Shown here piece after piece: positions 1-6,853 of a DNA stretch of 16,210 nt (positions are counted from its first letter, which is position 1; every line of letters begins with the position of its first letter). A program made the translations under genes and the position numbers. A model generated the notes under the pieces. The model was not told where the DNA came from. It did not search any database and worked only from the letters and a program-made list of their open reading frames with translations. Origin of the DNA: Sulfurovum sp. UBA1140 (lineage in GTDB: Bacteria > Campylobacterota > Campylobacteria > Campylobacterales > Sulfurovaceae); the NCBI GenBank assembly GCA_002311915.1, contig DCAF01000074.1, positions 1 to 16,210 of the forward strand, in the 5' to 3' direction.

Positions 1-424
1 CTATCGTAGCTTTTTCGGTTGCCTCTTTAGCAATACGAAGCATCTCTGTAATTTTAGTTTTTAGTTGACTGTTTTCATTTTGAAGAAGATTTTCTGTATC
101 AGCTTTAGCACTAAGATTGGATTCTAAATTTTCATATTGATTGGTTAAAAATTTAAACTCTTTTGTTTTTGCCTCTTGATCTAAAGTTGCTCTATCTGTA
201 GCTTTCTTCGCAATGGTTAAAAGCTCTGTAATTTTTCCTTCTAGTTTAGCTTTCTCGGATTGTAATGAAAACTTTTTTTCAATCTCGTTGGTCAGATTTG
301 ATTCGAGTTGATTGCCTCGGGTCATCTCTTGATTCAGTTGAATTTTAAATGTTTCGGCTTTGCTCTTTTCTTCTTGACTTTTTTTCTTTAATGCCTCTAC
401 ATAGTTTAACAATTTACTAATTTT
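1..424 (-). repeat. 60-63-residue coiled-coil repeats
   Basis: The motif K-I-[TS]-[EK]-[LM]-L recurs with its first codon triplet ending at about 424, 235 and 55. The spacings are 63 and then 60 codons. The second and third copies also match beyond the motif (I-A-K-[KE]-A-T-[DE]-[RK]-A-T), and between copies there is a shared E-S-N-L element. The last copy runs off the left edge, so the number of repeats is unknown. Confidence 0.65.
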
Positions 425-1306
425 TATATTTAAGTCTCTATTCTGTTCTTTTAAATCAACTACTTTTTTATTAGTAAGTTTTTCTGATTTGGTTCTCTCT
501 TCAACAGCTCTTCTTAGCTCTACCTTTTCCATATCTAACGCTTTAATGGCTTGGGATACAACGATGGTCTCTACAGAGCTGTTCTCTTCGATGACTTTAA
601 CTGTTTTAGGAACCACAATATGTTCAATAGATATTGCTTTCTCTATATCTTCAGGAACTTTAATATTTTCAACCGATACGATTTCTTCTGTACTTTTTGG
701 AACCACAATATCTTCAGCTAAAGGTACTTTAGGAAGATTGCTCTCAACACTAACGGGTTTCTTTAGCTCAATAGCTTTAACTGGTATTGGAATATCTGTC
801 GTTGCCTCTATGGGCTTAACAACAGAAACCGTTGGTAGTTCGGTGGTTATTTTGGCTAATTCAACCACTTTATCTACCGATGGAAGAACCAGATCTATCT
901 TTTTAACCAATTCGACCACTTTAACTTCAATAGGTTGGCTAACATTTGATTCTGTAACTTCAACCTTAATAGGCTTACCAACTTTAATCTCTTCGATTTT
1001 AAGCGTAATTGGCTCACTACTTTTAGGTGCTTCTATTAGTTTAGGAACAGGAACAATCTCTCTCTCTTTGGTATCGGTTTTAGCGTGATGAATAACAGGT
1101 GTAACCTCTGTCGAAACATCACTTTTTGTATAAGAGGCTAAGGCTATTTCGCTGTCTCTTTTTACATAAGAGGTATCACTTATTTGAATCTCTTCTTCTG
1201 GAATAATGTTGTTGGTTACTCGTTTCTCTACATCACTGTTGCCACACTCTTTTAATAAAAGTAGACTTCCTAGCAATGTAAATACTATAACGGCTGTTCC
1301 TTTCAT
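1..1306 (-). CDS. Repeat-rich coiled-coil surface/periplasmic protein, 3'-truncated by window edge
   Basis: I do not recognise this protein; 435 codons are visible and the frame is still open at base 1. The ATG at 1304-1306 follows a GAAGGGA ribosome site. Residues 1-21 form a short hydrophobic N-terminal segment ending at Cys21, but the residues before it are L-K-E, which is not a normal lipobox, so lipidation is doubtful. Residues about 60-260 are rich in Val, Pro, Lys and Glu and contain tandem degenerate repeats, including a 15-residue unit of the type E-x-I-V-V-P-K. From about residue 265 the chain is Lys/Glu/Gln/Leu-rich with heptad character (coiled coil), including 60-63-residue repeats marked by K-I-T-E-L-L. 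The build (export signal, extended Pro/Val stalk, long coiled coil) suggests an envelope-anchored structural or adhesin-like protein; this is inference. The plus-strand reading frame across 489-1088 is only its antisense shadow. Confidence 0.75.
   Translation of the reverse strand, partial: MKGTAVIVFTLLGSLLLLKECGNSDVEKRVTNNIIPEEEIQISDTSYVKRDSEIALASYTKSDVSTEVTPVIHHAKTDTKEREIVPVPKLIEAPKSSEPITLKIEEIKVGKPIKVEVTESNVSQPIEVKVVELVKKIDLVLPSVDKVVELAKITTELPTVSVVKPIEATTDIPIPVKAIELKKPVSVESNLPKVPLAEDIVVPKSTEEIVSVENIKVPEDIEKAISIEHIVVPKTVKVIEENSSVETIVVSQAIKALDMEKVELRRAVEERTKSEKLTNKKVVDLKEQNRDLNIKISKLLNYVEALKKKSQEEKSKAETFKIQLNQEMTRGNQLESNLTNEIEKKFSLQSEKAKLEGKITELLTIAKKATDRATLDQEAKTKEFKFLTNQYENLESNLSAKADTENLLQNENSQLKTKITEMLRIAKEATEKATI
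527..715 (-). repeat. Tandem 15-residue (45-base) repeats within the coiled-coil protein gene
   Basis: Four degenerate units begin at 715, 670, 625 and 571 on the minus strand. They encode E-D-I-V-V-P-K, E-N-I-K-V-P-E, E-H-I-V-V-P-K and E-T-I-V-V-S-Q, each followed by about eight less conserved residues. The first two are exactly 15 residues long and the third is 18. The 13-base string GGAACCACAATAT occurs identically at 609-621 and 699-711, which is 90 bases or two periods apart. Confidence 0.7.
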
Positions 1307-1335
1307 ACTTTTCCCTTCACTATTTTTTTCTTTTC

Positions 1336-1341
1336 ATTATA
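1336..1341 (-). promoter_or_regulatory. Candidate -10 box for the coiled-coil protein gene
   Basis: TATAAT on the minus strand lies about 30 bases upstream of the ATG at 1306, in an A+T-rich divergent intergenic region (1307-1432). No convincing -35 is visible, which is usual for sigma-70 promoters of Campylobacterota. The surrounding sequence is so A+T-rich that a chance match is possible. Confidence 0.4.
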
Positions 1342-1420
1342 TAAAAATTTAGTTAATATACCATTGTTAGAACTAATTTTTATCTATTGAAAAATGAGAA
1401 TTGTAACTTTTAATATAAAT

Positions 1421-1435
1421 TAAGGATTTTTCATC
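1421..1435 (+). promoter_or_regulatory. Ribosome binding site and non-standard ATC start codon of the NFACT gene
   Basis: AAGGA (1422-1426) is followed by six bases and then ATC at 1433-1435. The ATC stands where homologous proteins would begin with Met-Lys-Tyr. The Shine-Dalgarno also contains the only in-frame upstream stop (TAA, 1421-1423), so translation cannot begin earlier in this frame. Confidence 0.5.
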
Positions 1436-2827
1436 AAATATTATGAACTTAAAGCCACTGCAGAGCATCTTAGAACATTTAAATACATTAGTCGAGCCAG
1501 ACGTATTGAAGATAATACCATAGAGCTGATTTTTGATAGAGAAAATAGCTACTTTTTTCACATGACCCGAGGGGAGAGCTTTATCTATAAAAATGGTTCA
1601 AAACGACCACTTCAAGGCTATAATGCCCCTTTTGATACCCTGCTTCACTCTTTGGTGTCGGCTTCAAAAATAGTTGATATTGAGGTTGTTGAAAATGATA
1701 GAATTATTCGTTTTAATATGGCTCCTAAAAGCAGTTACAAAGATAAACGAATTACCCTACAGTTTGAGTTTACAGGTCGTCATACCAATGTTATTCTTAT
1801 TGACGAAAACGAGGTGATTATTGAAGCACTACGACATATTGATAGTGAAAGTTCATTTAGAGTCATTCGCCCTGGTGTTGAACTTTTGGCTATTCCCCCT
1901 TATAAAGATACTCAAAAGTCTATAGGAAACGGAGAGTTTACTCCCGAACAACGGAGGCAGAGCCTTCCGACTCCTGTAATTGAGGATATTGATGCCTATT
2001 TAACCCAAAAATATTTGGATTTTGAAGCCAAACGTATGCAGGGGATTAAAAAACAAAAACTGCTCACGGTTAAGAAAAAACGAGATAAACTACAAGGGTT
2101 GTTAAATAAAATCCCCAACCCTCAAGAGCTATTAAAAGAGCAAGAACTTTATCAAAAACAGGCAAATATTATTTTGGCGAATCTTTACAAAATAAAACCG
2201 TATGACAAAACTTTACATGCCTATGATTTTGAAGGGAATGAGATTAGCATTAAGTTGCCTAAGAATATTGTCCCCAACCGAATGAGCGAATATTTTTTTA
2301 ATCAAGCCAAACGAAGCCGAAGCAAGGCTAAAAATATTCATATTGAAAAAGAGAACTTGACCACAAAAATAGCTTTTTATAGCAACATGTATCATGCCAT
2401 TGAACAGGCAAAAGATAGTCATGAACTTGAACTACTGGTTCCTAAACGTGCCAAGGCTAGGCGTAAAAAAGAGAAGATTAAAGAGTGTGAACTCTTTTGG
2501 ATAGATGACCATAAAATTTTAATAGGTCGCAACAGTAAAGAGAATCAACTGCTCTTAAAAATTGCCAAATCTAACGATATTTGGATGCACATTAAAAATA
2601 TCCCCTCTTCGCATCTTATTATTAAAACCGATAAACAGAACCTGCCCGATTCGGTGATTGAAAAAGCAGCCAAACTCTGTGTTGATTTTTCGTTAACCCA
2701 AGCAGGAGATTACGAGGTAGATTATTGCAAACGACGGTTCGTTAAGATTCAAGAGGGGTCAAACGTAGAGTATGACAAATATAAGACCATTCGTGTTAGA
2801 AAAGAGGGGCTAGAAATAAGAGAGTAA
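1433..2827 (+). CDS. NFACT/RqcH-family ribosome quality control protein (fibronectin-binding-like), apparent ATC start
   Basis: Proteins of the NFACT family (RqcH/FbpA/Rqc2) bind stalled 50S subunits and direct alanine tailing of the nascent chain. From the start proposed here the protein is 464 residues, a reasonable size for an epsilonproteobacterial member. It has an N-terminal NFACT-N domain, a Lys/Glu-rich helical middle (about residues 190-350), and a C-terminal NFACT-R (DUF814) domain with G-R-N-S-K-E-N near 365-371 and D-I-W-M-H-I-K-N-I-P near 382-391. The first in-frame ATG is at 1562, but it lies inside the NFACT-N domain. The 43 codons upstream are open and read like the normal family N-terminus (K-Y-Y-E-L-K, then A-E-H-L-R-T-F). 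No ATG, GTG or TTG occurs between the upstream stop at 1421 and 1562. TAAGGA at 1421-1426 is well placed for ATC at 1433. Family is sure; start codon is inference. A start at 1562 would give 421 residues. Confidence 0.82.
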   Translation: MKYYELKATAEHLRTFKYISRARRIEDNTIELIFDRENSYFFHMTRGESFIYKNGSKRPLQGYNAPFDTLLHSLVSASKIVDIEVVENDRIIRFNMAPKSSYKDKRITLQFEFTGRHTNVILIDENEVIIEALRHIDSESSFRVIRPGVELLAIPPYKDTQKSIGNGEFTPEQRRQSLPTPVIEDIDAYLTQKYLDFEAKRMQGIKKQKLLTVKKKRDKLQGLLNKIPNPQELLKEQELYQKQANIILANLYKIKPYDKTLHAYDFEGNEISIKLPKNIVPNRMSEYFFNQAKRSRSKAKNIHIEKENLTTKIAFYSNMYHAIEQAKDSHELELLVPKRAKARRKKEKIKECELFWIDDHKILIGRNSKENQLLLKIAKSNDIWMHIKNIPSSHLIIKTDKQNLPDSVIEKAAKLCVDFSLTQAGDYEVDYCKRRFVKIQEGSNVEYDKYKTIRVRKEGLEIRE

Positions 2828-2836
2828 TCGAAACTT

Positions 2837-2845
2837 TGTTATAAT
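2837..2845 (+). promoter_or_regulatory. Extended -10 promoter upstream of cdsA
   Basis: TGTTATAAT at 2837-2845 is an extended -10 (TGn plus TATAAT) directly after the NFACT stop codon. Transcription would start near 2852, just in front of the AGGAG of cdsA, giving a very short leader. It probably drives the cdsA-dxr-hydrolase-cytochrome run. Confidence 0.55.
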
Positions 2846-2870
2846 TTACAAAAAGGAGAATAAGTATTAA

Positions 2871-3632
2871 ATGAAATTTATTACAGACAATAAAGAGCGA
2901 TGGATAACAGGTGTTGCCCTATTGGTGGTGACCCTATTGGTGGGGTATATTGACAATAAATTTGTTATGTGGCTCTATTTAGGAGCCTTTTATTTGGTTG
3001 GTTTTAATGAAGCCGTTAAGCTTTTTGAGGTTAAACAGAAATCTCCTTATATCTATGCCGTTATTATTTGGATTATTGCTTACTTCTACCCCAATCCTGA
3101 TGACCTATTTTTCTTGATGGCAATCTTTTTTGGTGCCAAGTTGGCATACACTAAAGAGCATGATAAGAAAAAGCTTATTTTACCCTTTCTTTATCCTGCG
3201 GTAGGGTTTCTGTTTCTGTTTATGCTCTATACCACCTATGGTATTAATTGGTTGATATGGTTGCTTGTGGTTGTAGCATTTACGGATGTAGGGGCATTCT
3301 TTGTGGGGAAAAGCATTGGTAAAACTCCTTTCTCTCCGACTTCTCCTAATAAAACATTAGAGGGCGTGATTGGTGGGGTATTGGTTGCCACCATTGCAGG
3401 AACTATTTTTGCTTACAGCATGGATTTAGATACCGTTTTTATTGCCTTGGTGATCTCGTTATTTACAGCGATTGCCTCTATTTTTGGTGACCTTTTCGAG
3501 AGCTATCTTAAACGAGAAGCAGGGGTGAAAGACAGTGGAACCTTGCTTCCTGGGCATGGTGGAGTATTGGATAGATTAGATGGATACCTTTTTGGTTCAG
3601 TTATTATGATAATTTTATTACGGGCAATATAA
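2871..3632 (+). CDS. cdsA: Phosphatidate cytidylyltransferase (CDP-diglyceride synthase)
   Basis: This integral membrane enzyme makes CDP-diacylglycerol from phosphatidic acid and CTP, the branch point of phospholipid synthesis. It has 253 residues with about seven hydrophobic segments (for example residues 12-26, 34-46, 61-73, 105-120, 127-145, 165-182, 188-206). The C-terminal family signature lies at about 211-237: S-Y-L-K-R, then K-D, then P-G-H-G-G-V-L-D-R-L-D, with all the acidic metal-binding residues present. AAAAGGAG lies about 12 bases upstream of the ATG, slightly far but clear. The stop is three bases before the dxr start, so the two are almost certainly cotranscribed; a cdsA-dxr pair is common in this phylum. 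Confidence 0.96.
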   Translation: MKFITDNKERWITGVALLVVTLLVGYIDNKFVMWLYLGAFYLVGFNEAVKLFEVKQKSPYIYAVIIWIIAYFYPNPDDLFFLMAIFFGAKLAYTKEHDKKKLILPFLYPAVGFLFLFMLYTTYGINWLIWLLVVVAFTDVGAFFVGKSIGKTPFSPTSPNKTLEGVIGGVLVATIAGTIFAYSMDLDTVFIALVISLFTAIASIFGDLFESYLKREAGVKDSGTLLPGHGGVLDRLDGYLFGSVIMIILLRAI

Positions 3633-3635
3633 GTT

Positions 3636-4709
3636 ATGGCATCCATTGTACTTTTAGGCTCAACAGGCTCGATTGGGGTGAATACCCTTTTGATTGCCAA
3701 GCGTTATAATTTAAAAATAGAAGCTTTGGTAGCAGGTAAAAATATTGATTTATTAAATAGACAGATAGCTGACTTTAACCCTACTTATGTAGCCATTGCC
3801 GACAAAAGAGACAAAGCAAGAGTCAATCATGCCCATGTACTCTGTGGAGCCGAGGGGATACTTGAACTTTTAGAGCAGTCTCAAAGCCCAACGGTTGTTA
3901 ATGCTTTGGTAGGGTATGCAGGGTTAGCCCCAACCCTAAAAGCGATAGAGCTTGGTCGAAAAGTAGCCCTTGCGAATAAAGAGTCGTTGGTGGTTGCAGG
4001 TGAATTTATAGATATGAGCAAAATAGTTCCGATTGATAGTGAACATTTTGGGTTGTGGTATTTAATGAATGAACGACCTTTTTCTAAACTTTATATCACA
4101 GCAAGTGGTGGTGCATTTCGAGATTGGAAGATTAAAGATATGCAAAGAGCCACCTTTGCCGAGGCACTTAATCATCCCAACTGGTCAATGGGCAATAAAA
4201 TCACCATTGATTCAGCCACCATGACCAACAAACTCTTTGAGCTTTTAGAGGCAAAATGGCTTTTTAATACCACCAATATTGATGCGTATATCGAAAAAAA
4301 ATCTATTATTCATGCTTTGGTAGAGTTTAAAGATGGGTCAACTACGGCTCACTTTGCAGGAGTAGATATGAAACTCCCCATCGCCTTTGCACTTAATAAT
4401 AGGGTTGAAGAGGCAATTTTACCCCCTGTTGATTTGCTAAAAATGGGTTCGGTTGAGTTTTTACCAATTACTGCAGAACGCTACCCAATATGGGAGATAA
4501 AAGAGCATATTTTAAACAACCCTCATTTGGGTGTGGTGATTAACTCTGCCAATGAAGAGGCGATTAAAAAGTTTGAGCAGGGCAGATGTAACTTTTTTGA
4601 AATGAGCAAAATAGTTTTAGATGCTTATAGTAAATTTGACCACATTAAAGCCAAAAATATAGCAGAAATTATAGAAATAGACAAAGAGGTAAGAGCTTAT
4701 GTTAAATAG
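3636..4709 (+). CDS. dxr: 1-deoxy-D-xylulose 5-phosphate reductoisomerase
   Basis: Dxr/IspC converts DXP to 2-C-methyl-D-erythritol 4-phosphate with NADPH and a divalent metal, the first committed step of the MEP isoprenoid pathway in the cytosol. The N-terminal NADPH-binding loop G-S-T-G-S-I-G is at residues 8-14. A-L-A-N-K-E-S-L follows, then the metal and substrate region P-I-D-S-E-H, the flexible loop S-G-G-A-F-R-D, and H-P-N-W-S-M-G-N-K-I-T-I-D-S-A-T-M-T-N-K. At 357 residues it is shorter than the E. coli enzyme (398), as is usual in this group. No strong Shine-Dalgarno precedes the ATG, only three bases after the cdsA stop, so translation is probably coupled. Its last 11 bases overlap the next gene. 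Confidence 0.97.
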   Translation: MASIVLLGSTGSIGVNTLLIAKRYNLKIEALVAGKNIDLLNRQIADFNPTYVAIADKRDKARVNHAHVLCGAEGILELLEQSQSPTVVNALVGYAGLAPTLKAIELGRKVALANKESLVVAGEFIDMSKIVPIDSEHFGLWYLMNERPFSKLYITASGGAFRDWKIKDMQRATFAEALNHPNWSMGNKITIDSATMTNKLFELLEAKWLFNTTNIDAYIEKKSIIHALVEFKDGSTTAHFAGVDMKLPIAFALNNRVEEAILPPVDLLKMGSVEFLPITAERYPIWEIKEHILNNPHLGVVINSANEEAIKKFEQGRCNFFEMSKIVLDAYSKFDHIKAKNIAEIIEIDKEVRAYVK

Positions 4710-5229
4710 AACATTAATACTTCATGGTTGGGGAGGAAGCGATTTCCCCCATTGGCAATCACACTTAGCCAGTGAGATTGCTAAGAATTACGGAACAGTA
4801 TCTTTCCCACTTTTAGATAACTGTCATTTTCCTAGTAAAAATAGATGGGTAAAACAGGTCAAAAAAATCTTAGAAGAGTTTAAACCCCATACTGTAGTTT
4901 GTCACTCTTTAGCCAATACCCTATGGTTTTGGTTGTGCCAAGAAGAGATGCTAGAGGTTGAACGATTGATTATGGTTTCACCTCCTAGTCTAATCACCAA
5001 TGAAAATACAATCAAAACCTTTTTTCCTTGTAGGATTCCTCAGAACTTATATGCTAAAAAAATAGAAATGATAGTCTCTGACAATGACCCCTACATTGAA
5101 CTAGATGAAGCAGAGAGTATGGCAAAGGCAATTGGTGCTTTATTTACTGTAGTTGAAGATGCTGGACACATTAATGCTGATAGTGGGTATGGAAAATGGG
5201 GGTTGATTGAAGAGTTGGTGTTAAAATGA
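4699..5229 (+). CDS. RBBP9/YdeN-family alpha/beta hydrolase
   Basis: A 176-residue single-domain serine hydrolase. The oxyanion-side motif L-H-G-W-G-G is at residues 8-13, the nucleophile motif C-H-S-L-A places Ser70 as catalytic, the likely acid is Asp130 (S-D-N-D-P-Y), and G-H-I-N gives His157. Order, spacing and length match the RBBP9/YdeN family (PF06821). The natural substrate is unknown. It overlaps the end of dxr by 11 bases, and its TGA overlaps the ATG of the following cytochrome gene (ATGA), pointing to one coupled operon. Nothing in the sequence links its job to isoprenoid synthesis. Confidence 0.88.
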   Translation: MLNRTLILHGWGGSDFPHWQSHLASEIAKNYGTVSFPLLDNCHFPSKNRWVKQVKKILEEFKPHTVVCHSLANTLWFWLCQEEMLEVERLIMVSPPSLITNENTIKTFFPCRIPQNLYAKKIEMIVSDNDPYIELDEAESMAKAIGALFTVVEDAGHINADSGYGKWGLIEELVLK

Positions 5230-5702
5230 GAAGAATAATAATATTTATAGCATTACCTTTAATCCTATTTTCCTAAAATAGCTACTCTACTCAATCCAAT
5301 TGGCTTTTAGAGACCAATAGTAGCAGTAAAAAATTTCAAAAGATACAGAAACAACTAAGAGGTTTCGATGTAACAATGGTAGAGGTGGGACAGAGGTTTA
5401 ACACTTTTTACTTTGCCATAAAAGATAAAAACTACGAGTTGGCAAATTACCAATGGGATAAGATTAAAAAAACCATAGAAAATGGCATAGTACGCCGACC
5501 TGCTCGAAAAGCCAATAGTCAAACGATGTTTTTGGAAACGCAATATAAGAGTATGAGAGAGGCTTTAAATAAAAAAGATGAGAAGCTTATAAAAAAAGAA
5601 TATGAGCAAACTAAGGGAGTCTGTAATGCTTGTCATGTGGCTGAAAGAGTACCATTTATTGAAGTGATTGACCCTATAATACGATGGTCGTCTGTTCGAT
5701 AG
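5226..5702 (+). pseudogene. Monoheme c-type cytochrome gene with a nonsense codon in its signal peptide
   Basis: The reading frame starts with ATG at 5226 (overlapping the hydrolase stop as ATGA) and encodes a good Sec signal peptide start (M-R-R-I-I-I-F-I-A-L-P-L-I-L-F-S). It then meets TAA at 5274-5276. The same frame continues without other stops to 5702 as a helical domain with R-R-P-A-R, a heme attachment motif C-N-A-C-H at frame residues 133-137, and a C-terminal R-W-S-S-V-R. The next ATG (5376) would give a 108-residue product without an export signal. Heme c attachment takes place in the periplasm, so that product should not mature. TAA is one base from CAA (Gln) or AAA (Lys), so this is either a recent nonsense mutation or a read error. 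The domain looks like a small periplasmic heme protein of Campylobacterota whose partner I cannot name. Confidence 0.75.
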
Positions 5703-5761
5703 AAGGGATAATTTAAAAAAAGACATTTAACTATATGTCGAAGAGACAAGAAGAGAGAAAA

Positions 5762-6775
5762 ATGATACTAAGCATAGAATCAAGCTGTGATGACAGCTCA
5801 ATTGCAATAACCAATATAGAAGACAATAAATTAATCTTTCATAAAAAAATCTCGCAAGAGAAAGAACACGCCTGTTATGGTGGGGTGGTTCCTGAATTGG
5901 CTTCAAGGCTTCATGCCATAGATTTGCCAAATATATTAGAAGAGACCAAGCCTTATCTTAATAAGTTAAAAGCTGTGGCTGTGACCAATCAACCAGGGCT
6001 AGGGGTAACACTGTTAGAGGGAATTGCTATGGCAAAAACCATTGCTGTGGTTCAAGATATTCCTTTACTCGCAGTACATCATCTGAAAGGGCATATCTAT
6101 TCGCTATTTATTGAAAAAGAAGCGATAGTTCCTCTGTTGGTGCTTTTGATTTCGGGTGGGCATACGCAGATTATTCGGGTAGAGGGTTTAGAGAAAATGA
6201 CCATACTTGCTACGAGTATTGACGATTCGGTAGGGGAGAGTTTTGATAAAACTGCCAAAATGATGGGGTTGGGTTATCCAGGGGGGCCAATTATTGAAAA
6301 ATTGGCTTTAAATGGTGATGAGAACCGTTTTAAACTGCCTGTTCCTCTGCGAAATTCACCATTGATTGCATTTTCGCTTTCGGGTCTTAAGAATGCTGTT
6401 CGTTTAACGATAGAGCGTTTGGGAGGAGATGAGGGAATGAGCCATCAAGACCAGTGTGATTTGTCTGCTTCGTTTCAAAAAGCTGTTAAACTCCATTTGA
6501 TTCAAAAAAGTAAAAAAGTTTTTGCGACAGAACCAATTAAAGATTTTGCCATTGTGGGGGGATCTTCTGCCAATATTTATATACGAAAAGCCTACGAGGA
6601 GTTGTGTAAAGAGTTTGGAAAAACTTTACATACTGCTCCATTAGAATACTGCTCGGACAACGCTGCAATGATAGGGCGATATGCTGTTGAAGCGTTCAAA
6701 AAAGAGATGTTTATTGACCCATATCAGATAGATATTGTTAGTAATAAAAAACGTCAAAGTGGAACAGAGCTTTAA
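5762..6775 (+). CDS. tsaD: tRNA N6-adenosine threonylcarbamoyltransferase (Gcp/Kae1)
   Basis: TsaD transfers the threonylcarbamoyl group from TC-AMP to A37 of ANN-decoding tRNAs (t6A), working with TsaB and TsaE. I chose the ATG at 5762 because members of the family begin M-I-L-S-I-E-S-S-C-D-D-S. An in-frame ATG at 5735 would add nine charged residues and has no Shine-Dalgarno, while AAGAGAG precedes 5762. From 5762 the protein has 337 residues. The metal ligands are H107 and H111 (H-H-L-K-G-H) and D299 (C-S-D-N-A-A-M). S-G-G-H-T-Q-I, F-D-K-T-A-K-M-M-G-L-G-Y-P-G-G-P, F-S-L-S-G-L-K and V-G-G-S-S-A-N are all present; the last is more often V-G-G-V-A-A-N. It lies 59 bases after the cytochrome stop. 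Confidence 0.95.
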   Translation: MILSIESSCDDSSIAITNIEDNKLIFHKKISQEKEHACYGGVVPELASRLHAIDLPNILEETKPYLNKLKAVAVTNQPGLGVTLLEGIAMAKTIAVVQDIPLLAVHHLKGHIYSLFIEKEAIVPLLVLLISGGHTQIIRVEGLEKMTILATSIDDSVGESFDKTAKMMGLGYPGGPIIEKLALNGDENRFKLPVPLRNSPLIAFSLSGLKNAVRLTIERLGGDEGMSHQDQCDLSASFQKAVKLHLIQKSKKVFATEPIKDFAIVGGSSANIYIRKAYEELCKEFGKTLHTAPLEYCSDNAAMIGRYAVEAFKKEMFIDPYQIDIVSNKKRQSGTEL

Positions 6776-6809
6776 ACTTTTCAGGCTTAACAGTTTTTAA
6801 CCATTTTTA

Positions 6810-6818
6810 TGTTAGAAT
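6810..6818 (+). promoter_or_regulatory. Candidate extended -10 promoter of gyrB
   Basis: TGTTAGAAT at 6810-6818 matches an extended -10. Transcription would start near 6825, and TTTGGAGT at 6840-6847 provides the ribosome site seven bases before the gyrB ATG at 6854. The gap of 78 bases after tsaD and this box suggest separate transcription of gyrB. Confidence 0.5.
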
Positions 6819-6853
6819 AGCCAGTTAATTAAAAAATTATTTGGAGTCTATCA

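Noticed and set aside
489..1088. A 199-codon plus-strand open frame rich in Ser, Thr and Leu
   Set aside because: It is antisense to the well-supported repeat and coiled-coil coding frame on the minus strand; its composition is the mirror of the Val/Glu/Lys-rich repeats and it has no ribosome site.
5735..5761. Upstream ATG for tsaD, adding nine residues
   Set aside because: The added residues are charged and not part of the family N-terminus, and there is no ribosome site before 5735; M-I-L-S-I-E-S-S-C-D-D at 5762 is the standard start.
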